Assembly: GCA_033064195.1 (NCBI GenBank)
Contig: JARBJD010000001.1
Location: 124,001-188,000 of the forward strand
DNA from: Blattamonas nauphoetae
Lineage: Eukaryota > Preaxostyla > Oxymonadida
Direction: 5' to 3'
DNA length: 64,000 bases
Of this stretch, positions 52,943 through 63,814 are shown piece after piece. The translations under genes and the position numbers were made by a program. Within the stretch, counting starts at the first letter, position 1, and the number at the start of each line of letters is the position of its first letter. Under the pieces are notes generated by a model. The model was not told the DNA's origin. It saw only the letters and a list, made by a program, of their open reading frames with translations, and searched no databases.

Positions 52943-54052
52943 TCAATGATCAGAAATTCCAATCAACTTCTGCATCCTCCTCTGAAGCAAATGAAGCTGC
53001 TCGTCGTTAAATTCATCAAAATAATACACAACTTCTTCAGATCTTTGGTAGTGCTGGAAGGATGATCAAAAAAGAGTCATACCCGATCATCGCCTGGCTT
53101 CATTTTGATAATTTCTTTCTCCAAATCAGCTGATTGCTCAAAAGACAACGCATTTGCTTTTTCTAGCATCCATTGTTTATCTTTTTCCGATATTTTGTGA
53201 AATTTGGTTGGTAGTTTGATTGGACGTTGTGGTGGAGGTTTCCTCTGTTGTTTACGGTCCAGTGCCATTGAAGCGAGTGGAAGTGGTTGAGGGGATATTT
53301 TTCGTGGAGGTTGGGATTTTAAGGGTGGGGATGATTTTGGAGTAACGACTTTCATTGTGACTGTTTTTGGTGGGAGTGGTTTTGAAGATAGTGGTGTGGA
53401 TTTAATGGGGAGTGGAGGAGGAGAATAGTCAGGTTGCGGAGGACGGAGGGAATCATCCTGTTTGGAAGGCACACTCGGATTTGGTTTCAACCTTTCTGCT
53501 GGTGTCATGGCAGCTTTCAAATCAGCATCTGTGGAGACTCCCACTTCATGAAATTGTTCTGGTCCCCACCAACATTTGTCTATAGTCTCTTCCATTTGCT
53601 TTTTGAGATCGTTTTGGAGCTTTTGTGCATCTTTTCCGATTTGTGAATCCTTTCCATTATAAACATAGCAATTATCCCAAATCAAATGGATATCCCTTAG
53701 CAATGCATATGAGTCACGGTAAAGTTGATCATAAATGGGGAGATAATCGGGTTTGACGACTGCAGTTGTATCCGCTTTCCTCCAGGCTTCAAACTCAGGA
53801 ATTCTTGATATAATCGTGTTAAAATCCATTGGCTTGTTAATTATGTCGAGATAATCGGGATATCCATTGGCAGAAGTGTCAACAGGATATCTGAATGGAG
53901 CTGCAATGGTGGCTTGAGATATCTTTTTAAGCGTCCGTTTCAGGTATCTATAAGTTCAGAAAAAGAAAAGTATCGTACTTAAGCTTTTCAGCCTCGGTAG
54001 GTGAACAGAAAAATTTGGGATCATCTCCTGTAAAAGCTGATTTCAGGTTCAT
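52943..54052 (-). CDS. Bromodomain-NET protein, BET-like with one bromodomain (3 exons)
   Basis: Exons are 54052-53979, 53947-53083 and 53053-52943, giving 349 aa. The introns are only 31 and 29 nt. The bromodomain starts at LKRTLKKISQ and has DTSANGYPDYLDIINKPMDF (the YpdY..I..PMD loop), IHLIWDNCYVYN with the acetyl-lysine Asn, and a closing helix. The middle is Pro/Ser/Lys-rich. The C-terminal NET-type domain runs ISEKDKQWMLEKANALSFEQ, then YYFDEFNDEQLHLLQRRM. BET proteins read acetylated histones to recruit transcription factors; this one has one bromodomain where animals have two, as in plant GTE proteins. It shares a 36-bp divergent start region with legumain. Confidence 0.85.
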
Positions 54053-54088
54053 TCAGAATCGATCCGACCATCACAAATCATCTTCAAA

Positions 54089-55762
54089 ATGATCCTCCTC
54101 TTAATTTCCTTGTTTTGTGGAATTCATTGCGAAAACTGGGCTGTTGTAGTAGCTGGATCGTTTGGAGATAACAATTATCGGTTTGATTCCTATTCATCGA
54201 ATAAAGTGTCACAGACATCAAAGCGATGTGTATCATGCCTTTCAAATCTTGAAGAACACTGGATTTGACGATGATCATCTAATTGTGATGGCTGTATGTT
54301 TTTCAGCATTTTTTCCAATACATCCTTCATAGTACGATGACATAGCAACCATCAAGAAGAATCGCTACAAGGGGCGCATATTTAACAATCCAACAGGTGT
54401 CAATGTCTATCCTGTCTGCTTTACTGTCTTCTTGTCATTGTTTACAGGGTTCTCGATACATCCATTACAAAGGAAAAAGTGTTTCGGCACAAAGGTTTTT
54501 GGATGTCCTCAGCGGGAACGAAACAGCTGCTGGAGGTAAAGTTGTGAAGAGCACAGAAAAAGACAACATTTTTGTTTTCTTCAGCGATCATGGATCCAAC
54601 AAACGACTCACATTTCCAGGTGTATGCCGCTCATCATCATCTCATCTCTCCAGGGCGGTCTTTATGCGAACGATCTCTTCGAAACTCTCAAATCGATGCA
54701 TGAAAAGAAGCAATATAACAAAATTCTGTTTTATATCGAAGCGTGCTATTCTGGTTCGATGTTTCAGGACATCCTTCCTGACAATTGGAATATCTTCGCA
54801 GTCACAGCAGCTAATCCGACAGAAAGCAGTTGGGCCTCGTATTGTGGTGCTGAGGAATATGATCAGATGTGTCTTGGGGATGAAATGGCGTGTTCGTGGA
54901 TGGAGGATCTTGAGGCAGAAGGCACTTTGGAAGGTCTGAACACGAAATTGGGGCAGCCAGTGAAACGACAGACAGCAGTCATGGTCGAGAAGACTACACT
55001 GAGCCACGTGCAGATGTACGGCCAGAAGGATATCCAGGACATGATGCTTGGAGAGTTCCTCACACAGAATTGGAAGAAAAAAGCCAACACTGAAGAATCA
55101 GATGAAGTGATGCCAGACACACCGGATCGATCTGCTGCTCGAAAGGATGCGGAAAGCGACATCGGAAGGAGGACCAATCTCTCTCAGTTTCCCTTCCTCT
55201 CCTCCACCATCCTCGCTTCTCATCGTCCAGTCCGCCAAAACCCCCCTCACACCCACTTCAAACCTATTGACTCCCCGTCCTTTGGTATTCACCCCTTTCC
55301 TTCTTTATCCTTTCTTCTCATCATTCAGAAACTGTTCCACAGGCTCTTGGATACCTCGCCCATCTTCACTCTCTCGCAGAATCAAACTCCCCGCACGCCG
55401 CCGACGCGAGAGCTGATCTGAAAGACGAATACAAAAAGATCGGTCGAGCAGAGCAGCGGACGGAGCGACTTGTGCAGTCGATTGTTGCCCACAATCAACA
55501 TAACATGCACCGCTTTGCACACAATATGACGACGGAATCTCTCAGCTGGAAGTTGGTGAAAGAGAACGGGATCAACTGGGCGGGAATGAAGAAGTGGAAG
55601 AATGCAGTCACAACTTTTGAGGAAATATGTGGCGACTTCGACGATTATTCACTCAATCCACAGCTTCGTGTTATCGGCAATGCTGTTCGGCTTGGATTGT
55701 TGGAGGACAATGAAGCAGCCAGACAATGGTGGAGAAGGGAGGTCAGGACGATCTGCCGATGA
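54089..55762 (+). CDS. Legumain (C13 asparaginyl endopeptidase, 6 exons)
   Basis: Exons are 54089-54180, 54215-54293, 54333-54404, 54448-54621, 54654-55284 and 55329-55762, giving 493 aa. MILLLISLFCGIHC is a signal peptide. WAVVVAGSFGDNNYRHQSDV, then YDDIA and NNPTG lead to FFSDHGSNKRLTFPGGGLYA with the catalytic His, and FYIEACYSGSM with the catalytic Cys. AVTAANPTESSWASYCG and LGDEMACSWMED continue the family pattern. The C-terminal third is the helical stabilisation domain. Legumains cleave after Asn (sometimes Asp) in lysosomes or vacuoles and are made as proenzymes activated at low pH. Both catalytic residues are present, so it should be active. Intron phases keep the frame throughout. 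The start lies 36 bp from that of the bromodomain gene. Confidence 0.9.
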
Positions 55763-56081
55763 ACTACCACGAGTGCCCATCTCATCCATACTCCCCTTTC
55801 AAATTTTTGCCAATTCCAATCCATACTATCATTCCTTTTCTATTTTTTAATCAACAGGCTTCGGTGTGGCCCAGTCACTGAACTTTTTTTTGAAAAAGAT
55901 GATGTTACGAGATCCTGGACGCAGAAATTTCAGCGTAAAATCTCAGAATGGTTCACAGAGGGTCCGCAAAATAGAAGATGATCAAATGAAATTCCGTGAA
56001 ATGTTCGGTCAATGAAGAAAGCGAGATGAATGCCAAGAGTTAAAGTTGAGAGGAAATAACAACGAAACTGTACGTTCGGAA
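55763..56081. other. Intergenic, about 320 bp between convergent genes
   Basis: Region between the legumain stop and the stop of the Pkr1-like gene. Nothing recognised. Confidence 0.4.
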
Positions 56082-56588
56082 TTATTCTTCTTTTTCAGTG
56101 TTCTTTTCTTTTGGTGTTTGCTCTACTTCATCATCTGACTCGGGTATTTTCGCGTTGATTTCTTCATGGTGTTGGTACATTTCATCAAGAAGACCAGTGG
56201 ATTTCAGCTGGGTTAAATACCTGGAAAGAATCGAGAAAATGAGGTGAAAGACAAAACAGAAGGGATACCAGAACCAGACGCAGAGAAATATGATGCCCAG
56301 TCCGAGGAGGAAATAAACGTGGATGTTCATCGCATCTCCGAAATATGCAACTGCAACAATGAATAAAATGGAGATCATCATCGCAATAAACACGATATTT
56401 AGTACTTTGAGATGTTTTGGTCTGAGGAAATGATGATACGAAGATTCAAACGAGATTCCAGGATTTAGGGCAGCTGCAGGTCCTGTTGTGGGGAAAATCG
56501 GTTCCTTTGGCATATTTGGCTCATTAATTGGCGCTTTCTTCGCCGCCGCAGCTCTGTTCGGCTCAGGTGTTCTGTTTCTTGGTGGCAT
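56082..56588 (-). CDS. Two-helix membrane protein, Pkr1-like
   Basis: The chosen ATG (56588) starts MPPRNRTPEPNRAAA; an earlier ATG at 56687 would overlap the divergent METTL1 gene. Residues 1-60 are Ala/Pro/Asn-rich. Two membrane helices, NIVFIAMMISILFIVAVAYF and YFLLGLGIIFLCVWFWYPF, lie at about 76-95 and 103-122, separated by DAMNIH. A charged C-terminal tail ends EKNTEKEE. The pair of helices joined by xNIH.. followed by a W-F motif resembles the small ER protein Pkr1, a V-ATPase assembly factor, but the resemblance is short. If true it acts in the ER in V0 assembly. Otherwise an unknown two-pass membrane protein. Confidence 0.6.
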   Translation of the reverse strand: MPPRNRTPEPNRAAAAKKAPINEPNMPKEPIFPTTGPAAALNPGISFESSYHHFLRPKHLKVLNIVFIAMMISILFIVAVAYFGDAMNIHVYFLLGLGIIFLCVWFWYPFCFVFHLIFSILSRYLTQLKSTGLLDEMYQHHEEINAKIPESDDEVEQTPKEKNTEKEE

Positions 56589-56618
56589 ATTTTCAAGGTG
56601 GGATGATCGGTTCTCTCG

Positions 56619-57574
56619 ATGACTGAGCAAAAGATTGTTTATGCAAAGTTCCGAACACGACCCCATAGCAATCCTCTGAACGACCAAGTCTTTGATTATC
56701 CAACATCACCGAGCCAACTTGATTGGACGAAGCTCTTCTCAAAGAACAGAACTAGTTTCTGGGTCGATATTGGCTGTGGATACGGTGGCCTCCTTGAGAC
56801 GCTGGGGCCACGTTTTCAAGATGTTAACATTTTAGGGATAGAAATTCGATCACAGGTTGTTGATTATGTCGAAAACAGAATTCTAAAATTACGGCGAGGA
56901 GAAGTCCCCTTCGAACAGATGGAAGTGAATCCAATCATTCAACAAAGTAAAGGACGCGATTGTGAAGAGAAGGAACAAGATGATGGAGAAGAAGAAGAAG
57001 ATGTCAGAGATGTTGCTGCGATCTTCAAATCTTGTCCCGAATTGGGATTATGCAACCCGCTGGAAGGGATTGACCTTCACGATCTTTCTTTTTCTCGACA
57101 GCCCCCTCCTATCGTCAATGTCCCAAAAGATACATTTTCCTCCTACAGCTTCGACAATATCGGAGTCATCCGCGGAAACTCAATGAAAAGTCTGGTCAAC
57201 TTCTTCAGCAAAGGCTTTATTGAACGGATGTTCATTCTTTTCCCTGATCCTCATTGGAAGCAACAACATGTTCGTCGACGGGTGGTCAGTCCATCACTCT
57301 GCGACGAATACGCGTGGGTTGTGAAGCCTGGAGGACGTGTGTATACAATCACGGACGTCCCTGTTGTTCATCACTGGATGGTTTGGTCATTCAGTCAACA
57401 TCCACTCTTCGAAAGAGTCCCTGAAGCAGAATTGGTTTGTGATTTCCACTTTTTCACATTTTTCTGTAGGAAAATGATGTTTGTTATTCCTTAATCTTTT
57501 CTTCGACTGCTGATTCCGAACGAGCTGTCCGAAAAGCGGAAGGCAAGTTCCCAGCAGTATTTCGACGAATTTGA
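56619..57574 (+). CDS. METTL1: tRNA (guanine-N7)-methyltransferase METTL1/Trm8 (2 exons)
   Basis: Exons are 56619-57434 and 57470-57574 with a 35-nt intron, giving 306 aa. The opening FRTRPHSNPLNDQVFDYP matches the METTL1 PHSNP...Y start. The SAM site is FWVDIGCGYGGLLETL, then ILGIEIRS. Later FILFPDPHWKQQHVRRR, KPGGRVYTITDV and the final FPAVFRRI are hallmarks of the TrmB/METTL1 family. It methylates G46 in the variable loop of a set of tRNAs with WDR4 (Trm82) as partner. An acidic insert of about 65 residues (after VEFNPI-like VNPIIQQ; EEKEQDDGEEEEDV) splits the fold between strands and is unlike most members. The gene diverges from the Pkr1-like gene, 30 bp apart. Confidence 0.92.
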
Positions 57575-57719
57575 TTATTTTTGAGCATTTCACGATATTT
57601 GTTACTTTTTGAATTTTGATATATATATTTTTTGGTTCCAATACTCGTGTGATTTTCTTCCTTCGAGAGATCGAAATCACAAATCTTCGAATTGCACTTT
57701 GATCAGCGCTAACTCAGTC

Positions 57720-58605
57720 ATGGATGATTATGATTTTGATTCGCCGGAAGCATGGTGTGTAATTTTCTATTTTCTCAATACTTCTTCAGGATGGATTACT
57801 ATCGCCTGAATCCACAACCGTTTGATTGGCTCCAGCGCTATGATGGCCTGAAAGGCAAACTGGAAGAGAATATCCCTCAATCTGCGGCTATTCTTTATGT
57901 AGGATGCGGAACTTCTCGTATGTGTTTTGAGAAGCGTCATAATCCAATGTAACCACACGATTTTTTCAATCTCTCACTATTTATTTACTAGTCCTGGCTG
58001 AGCAAATGGCTGCTGATGGATACACTAACATCAAATGTATTGACATTTCTGATGCAGCAATTGAAGCTATGCAAGCTCGCCCGCATCCTACTGACGTGAT
58101 CACATGTTTGTCTCCTCCTCACCTCCCATTCACATTATCAGACGAAGTGGAAGATGCTCTCAATTTGATTCAGCAGCCAGCTGCGCAATACGATGCTGTC
58201 ATCGATAAAGGGTTTATCGATGCAATCAAAGGAATGCCACGCGGAACCAAAAATGCCATGACTATTCTACGCGGAATCTCACAGTCTGTTCTCTCCCACA
58301 TTTTTAAAATATCATTTTCATGATGTGCCTGTTTTTTCACTCTCATCTCTCTATCCTTCTCCATCATCATCACTTTTTAGTGTTCTGAGACCAAACGGAG
58401 TCTTTTTCTCACTTTCACACGGCGCATCTCGCGATCGCACACCCCTTTTCAGTACTGAAGCACTGTTTGCTTGCCTTGTTTTTATCTTTTCAGTCACTGG
58501 GACGTAATGCCTGATCTGATCCCCAAACCAACAATCGATGACCCGAACCCACCAGAGGTTGTTGACGGCGAATTTTATCCTGTGATGATTTGCACGAAGC
58601 GGTAG
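57720..58605 (+). CDS. SAM-dependent methyltransferase, EEF1AKMT4/METTL13-like (5 exons)
   Basis: The start is MDDYDFDSPEAW, spliced to MDYYRLNPQPFDWLQRY. The glycine-rich motif ILYVGCGTS is split by an intron just after it and continues as LLAEQMAADG, then IKCIDISDAAIEAM (motif II). QYDAVIDKGFIDAI matches the DxVIDKG.LDA block of METTL13/EEF1A lysine methyltransferases. Further exons add RPNGVFFSLSHGA, then HWDVMPDLIP to the TAG at 58603. Introns are about 35-95 nt. Members methylate lysines of elongation factor 1A. The N-terminal FDWY.Y and VGCGxS motifs make this family likely; the exact substrate lysine is unknown. Confidence 0.82.
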
Positions 58606-59671
58606 GCGACTGTTGTTTGTTTGGTGCTTTTCGTGTTTTTCTTAGCACCTCTTCATTCATCACTCCTCTTGGATTCATTCTACAACCAACTTTCTCAACT
58701 TTGACGAAACGTCAATAATATGCAATGCGGAGTTTCGCAGGTGATCAAAATTTGGGATCACAAATAGTGATAACCTCACTGGTCGGTCGCTCGGTTGTCT
58801 CATCCCATGTTTGTTGGTGATGTGGGCTGAAGACAAATTTACCTAATACATCCTTGATAGGACGATTTCAAAACGACATGCCCTCAAAGAAAAGCTGGTA
58901 TATGATATAGAGAACGATTTATATCCGAAGAAAACATGAGATAAGCACGAATCATCGAGAGAATGATCTAGCAGGGAATAGACACGAATAGAGGCAGAAT
59001 GAGATTGATATTGATGAAAATATTTCGGGGTATTGGTTCATGCTGATGTAGTGGTCGGTGCGCTTTGGAAAGACTTTCGTTCAAGAAAGATGTCTGTGGA
59101 GGGTCGAGAGAAGATTGAAAAATGCAACAGTGATGGATACCATAACATAGAGAACGAAGGTGGTGCAAAAATATCCGATTGTTGGGACCTGTGGAAGAGA
59201 GTTATGAGAAAGATGTTGACGTGTCAGATATTGGACAAGTGGGCCTCACAACTGGGTTTAGAACGAAGTTATATCGAACCACAGAAGAAGAACATTTGGG
59301 ATCTGAGTTTGGATGAACTGAAATGCTCCGATCTGGAATTGGGAGGGGTTGAGATATCGAGACAGATATCAGGATAATGAAAAGATTATTCTTCAAAATC
59401 CAGAGATAAGATCATCTAAACTTTGTGTTGATTGAGAGAAAGGAAACAGAATGGCATCGTCTTGTCAAATTAGATGGTTACACATGAAAGATTTTCATCA
59501 ATGGGTACTCGATGATTTGACATTGGTAGTGAACAAAATCTGGTGAAAGACAATATATTAATTTTATAATCTCGACACAGTCTCGAGAATACACTTTGAT
59601 GAGGATGGAATGCCCATACTTTCCGGATGTTCTGAAAATCTCACTATAACCGTAGCCGTGGTCAAGTGAGT
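58606..59671. other. Mostly non-coding, about 1.07 kb
   Basis: Spacer between the methyltransferase gene and the SRP RNA. It includes one weak coding candidate (59090-59377). The last 40 bp before 59672 contain GTGGTCAAGTGAG, an A-box-like element that could belong to an upstream Pol III promoter. Confidence 0.4.
59090..59377 (+). CDS. Possible small protein (95 aa), unrecognised
   Basis: The ATG starts MSVEGREKIEKCNSDGY; the frame continues with Trp/Lys-rich helical sequence (CWDLWKRVMRKML) and ends with a stop after EISRQISG. Composition resembles protein. No family is known and no neighbour helps; it may be chance. Confidence 0.25.
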   Translation: MSVEGREKIEKCNSDGYHNIENEGGAKISDCWDLWKRVMRKMLTCQILDKWASQLGLERSYIEPQKKNIWDLSLDELKCSDLELGGVEISRQISG

Positions 59672-59970
59672 TTGGAGGTGATGTGGCGAATCACTGTCAG
59701 GGTAGCTACTTGCCCTCCATGTGGGTGGTCGGATTGTTGTTGGGTTATGTTGGGTTCAGATTGATTTGCGTTGACGATGTGCCCCTTGGCTCGCTGTGTC
59801 GGCGACAGGCGATCTCTGTGAAGGAGAGAGTCTTCGCCATTGAATGTGGGCGGACAGCGCAAGGCGGGAAACCGAGCAGCGAAAAGTCCCAGCATCGCAG
59901 CTTGAGGGAAGACAGATCTGAGTGAACGGGCTGGATTGCGCATGGCTTCCATACAACAAAACTGCCATTC
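59672..59970 (+). ncRNA. SRP RNA: Signal recognition particle RNA (7SL)
   Basis: The fold is visible by eye. GGAGG (59675-59679) pairs with CCTCC as helix 2. GTGAT-GTGGCGA-ATCAC is helix 3 with a GTGGCG loop. TGTCA is the conserved U-turn (TGTnA). GGGTA-GCTAC-TTGCCC is helix 4, as in the human Alu domain. Helix 5 pairs CCATGTGG near 59718 with GCGCATGG at 59938-59945. It also pairs TTCAGAT with ATCTGAG and GACGATG with CATCGC. In the S domain GGCGATCTCT...TCGCC forms a helix 6-like hairpin. Helix 8 is CAAGG-CGG-GAAA-CCG-AGCAG, the SRP54-binding loop. T runs at 59971-59975 and 59981-59987 can end Pol III transcription. It is about 300 nt, like other eukaryotic SRP RNAs. Frames on either strand here are not genes. 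Confidence 0.9.
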
Positions 59971-59987
59971 TTTTTCACTATTTTTTT
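59971..59987 (+). terminator. Pol III terminator (T5 and T7 runs)
   Basis: TTTTT at 59971-59975 and TTTTTTT at 59981-59987 follow the end of the SRP RNA, as expected for RNA polymerase III. Confidence 0.7.
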
Positions 59988-60649
59988 CGATACAATTGAA
60001 TAAAACACTTAAACCAAACCAATTTTTCGTTTTTATCGTTCGGTCATGAAAGATCATCGAGAAATTCAAGTTTTTTGGTATATGAATTCTGTTGACAATT
60101 CTGTTGTAATTTTTGCAGGCTTGAAAATAAAAGGTTTATAATCGCACTTATAAACATGAAATGGGCTTTTACGGAAGAATTCAAACGGAAATGATGCTTG
60201 AATCAAAGTTGAGAGAGCGTCTGAAGAAGAGTGAGAAAAAATGAGACAATTCGAAAAAAAAGTGATTGAAAATGAAAGACAATCAAAAAAGAATCTATCC
60301 CGATGATTTGACACTCGCCTCAATGTGTTTAAAAGATCAGGGAGGTTGGAATTCGGGAATCATTTTGAGTGTTTAGCTAAGGTTTCGTTGGTATACCGAG
60401 CGCAAAAATGCATCAAAGATGGAGAAAGGAGTGGTATGTCTGTAACAAGAATAAGACAGGATCAACTATCCAAATGCCTTCGTCGATAGACTACTTTCTT
60501 TTGATCACACCCAGAAACAAAGTCAATGTCACACCAAAACCAGAAGGTATCTTTTTAGCATCTGAAATCATTCTCAACATTATTTCTCGATCATTCCTAC
60601 TCCATTCTTCGTTTATTTGTGATTCTAACAGGGTTCTGGAGGATTTGTT
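59988..60649. other. Unresolved, about 660 bp upstream of RFC1
   Basis: AT-rich. A frame from 60408 (MHQRWRKEW) to about 60544 contains SSIDYFLL, which faintly resembles a PCNA-binding box and could be an early RFC1 exon, but I could not splice it in frame to the next exon. Confidence 0.3.
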
Positions 60650-63600
60650 ATGAATACAATTGTCAATGATCCAACGGTAACCAAGCCGAAATCATCATTG
60701 CCATCATTGTTCTCTCCTTTAAAGGGATCAAAACGGACATGTTTGATTAATTTCTTTTTTCTGTGATCCTTGCCTCGTTCTTAAAGTCGATTTCACAAAC
60801 AGTCTTCTCGCTCCGGCAGTACTCCCACCTCCAGCTTTCGTGAACAAACCACCCGAAAACACTCCACCACCTGTTCAATCAAGAGAGAGAACCCCTTCAC
60901 CAGTTGAAGAACCAGTTCAGGAAATCGATTTCGAATCTCTCAAAAGTTCAAGACCACCTTTTACTCCACCAACAGTCTGTTCTCCTTTGTTTTTCACATT
61001 TTCCTTGTACCTGATTCTGATTTAGCCTTCTTCCCAAAGCCAACAACGCAATTCTCAACCACAACCCATCAGTTTACCATCGAAACCTCCAGCGAAGGAA
61101 ATGGCAGTCAAGAAGAAAACAGTTCTCCTTGATGATGAATCTACTTTGAATACCCTTTCCGAAGACGATACTCCTCCGACCTCGCCTAAACCAAAAGTTG
61201 CAGCACCTAATCCAAAACCTGCCACTCCATGGAAGCCACCGTCTGCACTCTTTCTTAATCACCCTTTCTCGTTCTATCAGTGTTCCCTCTCGATCTTTTG
61301 CACCTTCAAATCCTGGTTCAAAGCCTCTTCCTGTGGGAAAGCCTAATTGTCTTGCTGGTCTCTCATTCGTTATCACAGGACAACTTTCGGTCCTGAGCCG
61401 AACAGATTGCGAACAATTGATCAAGTCCTATGGAGGGTCTACTCTTTTATCTCCATCTCATCTTTTCAGAGCTATCCGAACTGCTGTCTCGAAGAACACG
61501 AATTATCTTGTGAAAGGAGCCGAGATTGGATTTAGAAAATTGGAAAAAGCGAAAGAAGTTGGAACAAAAATCCTCTCAGAGGATGAGCTCTTTGCATTAA
61601 TCGAGAAAAGCGACGCAAAAGATGCTTCGGAAGCCCAAGCCCTGACCGTTCCAAAAAAGGTGTTGGACGCCCACGCAACGGCCGCTGATCCATCGTTTGC
61701 ATTTTGTACCATTTTCTGAATTTATTTGTAGATCTGATCAATGGGTTGAGAAATACCGACCCAAAAAGATCGAAGATATTGTGGGGAATGGAGGATGTGT
61801 AAAACAGCTTCTTGACTGGCTGGAGAACTGGTCCCCTCATTCCAAACAAAAAAGAACAAGAAAAGACAAAGATGATTCCGGTACAGCAAAGAAAGCAAAG
61901 CAGGGTGTTGGTTTGTCAGATGCCAACGCTGCACTTCTTTCTGGTCCCCCAGGAATCGGGAAAACAACCGCAGCACATGTTGTCGCGAAGGAAGCTGGTT
62001 ACAGCGTTCTTGAGTTCAACGCGTCGGACACACGAAGCAAAGGAGCGCTGGTGCAGGTTGTTCAGCAGGCTTTGCAGTCCCACAGCTTGACAACGTTTTG
62101 GGGGAAGAGAAACGATGCTCCTAATCAGGCGATTGCGGAGAAGACATGCGTGATCATGGACGAAGTGGATGGGATGCAGGCGGGTGACCGAGGCGGAATG
62201 GCGCAGCTCATCAAGTTGATTGAGACGACTCATGTTCCCATCATCTGCATCTGCAATGACAGTCGTTCGCAGAAGGTCAAGTCACTCAGAAATCACTGCC
62301 TCGATCTCCCGTTTAAGCGCCCGCTCGCAGCCTCAATCATCGGCAGACTCATCCCGATTCTGAATTCGGAGGCGGTGTCGAGCGGGAGAGACAAAGACGG
62401 ACGCGCGGAATACGACCGAAATGTGCTGAATGCGATGATCTCAGCCACAAATGGCGACATCCGACAAGTGCTGACGATGGCGCAGATGTGGCAGGACACT
62501 CCGTTTGATCAGAAAAACTTCTCGTCACGTCTGCGTGACAAGACGAACAAGGACATCGCCCTGAACGTATTCAATGTGGCGCCTCGCCTTCTCCAGTTTA
62601 TGAGCTATCACGAGTACACAATCTCGCAGAGGATGGATTACTACTTTGTGGATTCCTCACTTGTACCGCTCATTGTGGCCGAGAACTACGTGCGATGTGA
62701 ACCGATGGCACCGTTGAAGTATCCGACGAGGGCATCGAACTGGCAGGGGTGCTACTCACAGCGAGAGATGGAGGATTCGTTCATGGCAGCAGCTGCTGTC
62801 ACTCTCGAGAACGAGCAGACACACAACGTCTCTCCTCCCAAACTGACAAGCGCCAACCGACCATTCTTCGCCGACCAAAACTCATTTCTGAATTCGCTCG
62901 CAACAAACGCGTCGTCGATGTCGCTCAGTTCCACCGTTTTCAAAACGAACAAAATGTCGAACTTTTCGACGGCTGCGGAGTCGATGTCGTTTGCTGATCT
63001 GATCGAGCGAAAGATCAAATCAGAGCAGATGTGGTCTCTGGCCCCTCACCACGCCATCGCCTCGTCCATCACACCCGGCTTCTCCGTCCGTGGAACCATC
63101 AGCGATTTCGGAGGAATGGCGGGGTATGGGGGAAACGAGAACGTGATCACCTTCCCGTCCATCTTGGGCCATATCTCGTCGGCGGGGAAGTGGAAGAGGT
63201 ATGTTCATGACGTGCGGTTGCGGTCTCAACCGGATTTGGATTGTACAGATCGGGCGATGCAGTTGGATGGAGTGATCAACGTGTTGAAGTTGAAGCTGAC
63301 AGAGCCGTTCAGGAATAACGATATTGGCGGAGAAGATGACGAGGTGGGGAAGAAGAAAAGCCGGAAGGAGGACGAGGAGAGCGAGGAAGACACTCCAAAT
63401 CAAGATCAAAGTAGCATCGATCAGGTTTTGGAGGTGATGCGAGATTACGGGCTGACGCGACAGGACTGGGATGACCTCCAATCACTCACAACTTTCAAGC
63501 AGAGCAAGCAGACTGGCGAACCGCTCACAATTCCAACAAAAACGAAGTCACAATTCACTCGGATGGCTAACGCGTTTTTGGCAGAACAGGCAGTCAAATC

Positions 63601-63814
63601 GGGGACAGTAGCGTCGCTGAAGAAGGGAAAGAACGACGAGACGTCGCTGTTCGTGAAGGAGATGGTGACGAAAGGGAAGGGGAAGAAGGGGCAGACGACG
63701 AAGGGGAGAGGGAAGAGTCTGAAGGCATTGAAGGTGGACAGCGAGCAAGGAGAGGAAGAGGAGGTGTCGGAAGAAGAAGAGGACATTGGACGGAAGGGAA
63801 TTCTTGAATTGTAA
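60650..63814 (+). CDS. RFC1: Replication factor C large subunit RFC1 (multi-exon)
   Basis: The chosen ATG (60650) reads MNTIVNDPTVTKPKSS. Exons then join through GSKRT-FDFTNSLLAPA, TPPT-PSSQSQ, KPP-VPSRSF, YGG-AIRTAVSK and DPS-SDQWVEKYRPKK. A basic, Pro-rich leader is followed by a BRCT domain (NCLAGLSFVITG to LSEDELFALI). The AAA+ domain has Walker A SGPPGIGKTTAA, FNASDTRS, Walker B CVIMDEVDG, and CNDSRSQKVKSLRNHCLDL. GDIRQVL and the RFC1 C-terminal domain complete it. RFC loads the PCNA clamp at primer ends with RFC2-5. Lys/Glu-rich sequence ends the protein at 63814. The first exon is uncertain; RFC1 usually begins with a PCNA-binding motif that is not placed here. Confidence 0.92.

Noticed and set aside
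59656-60069. Minus-strand frame over the SRP RNA (MRNPARSLRSVFPQ and onward)
   Set aside because: The DNA folds as SRP RNA on the plus strand; the frame has no domain and overlaps the structured region.
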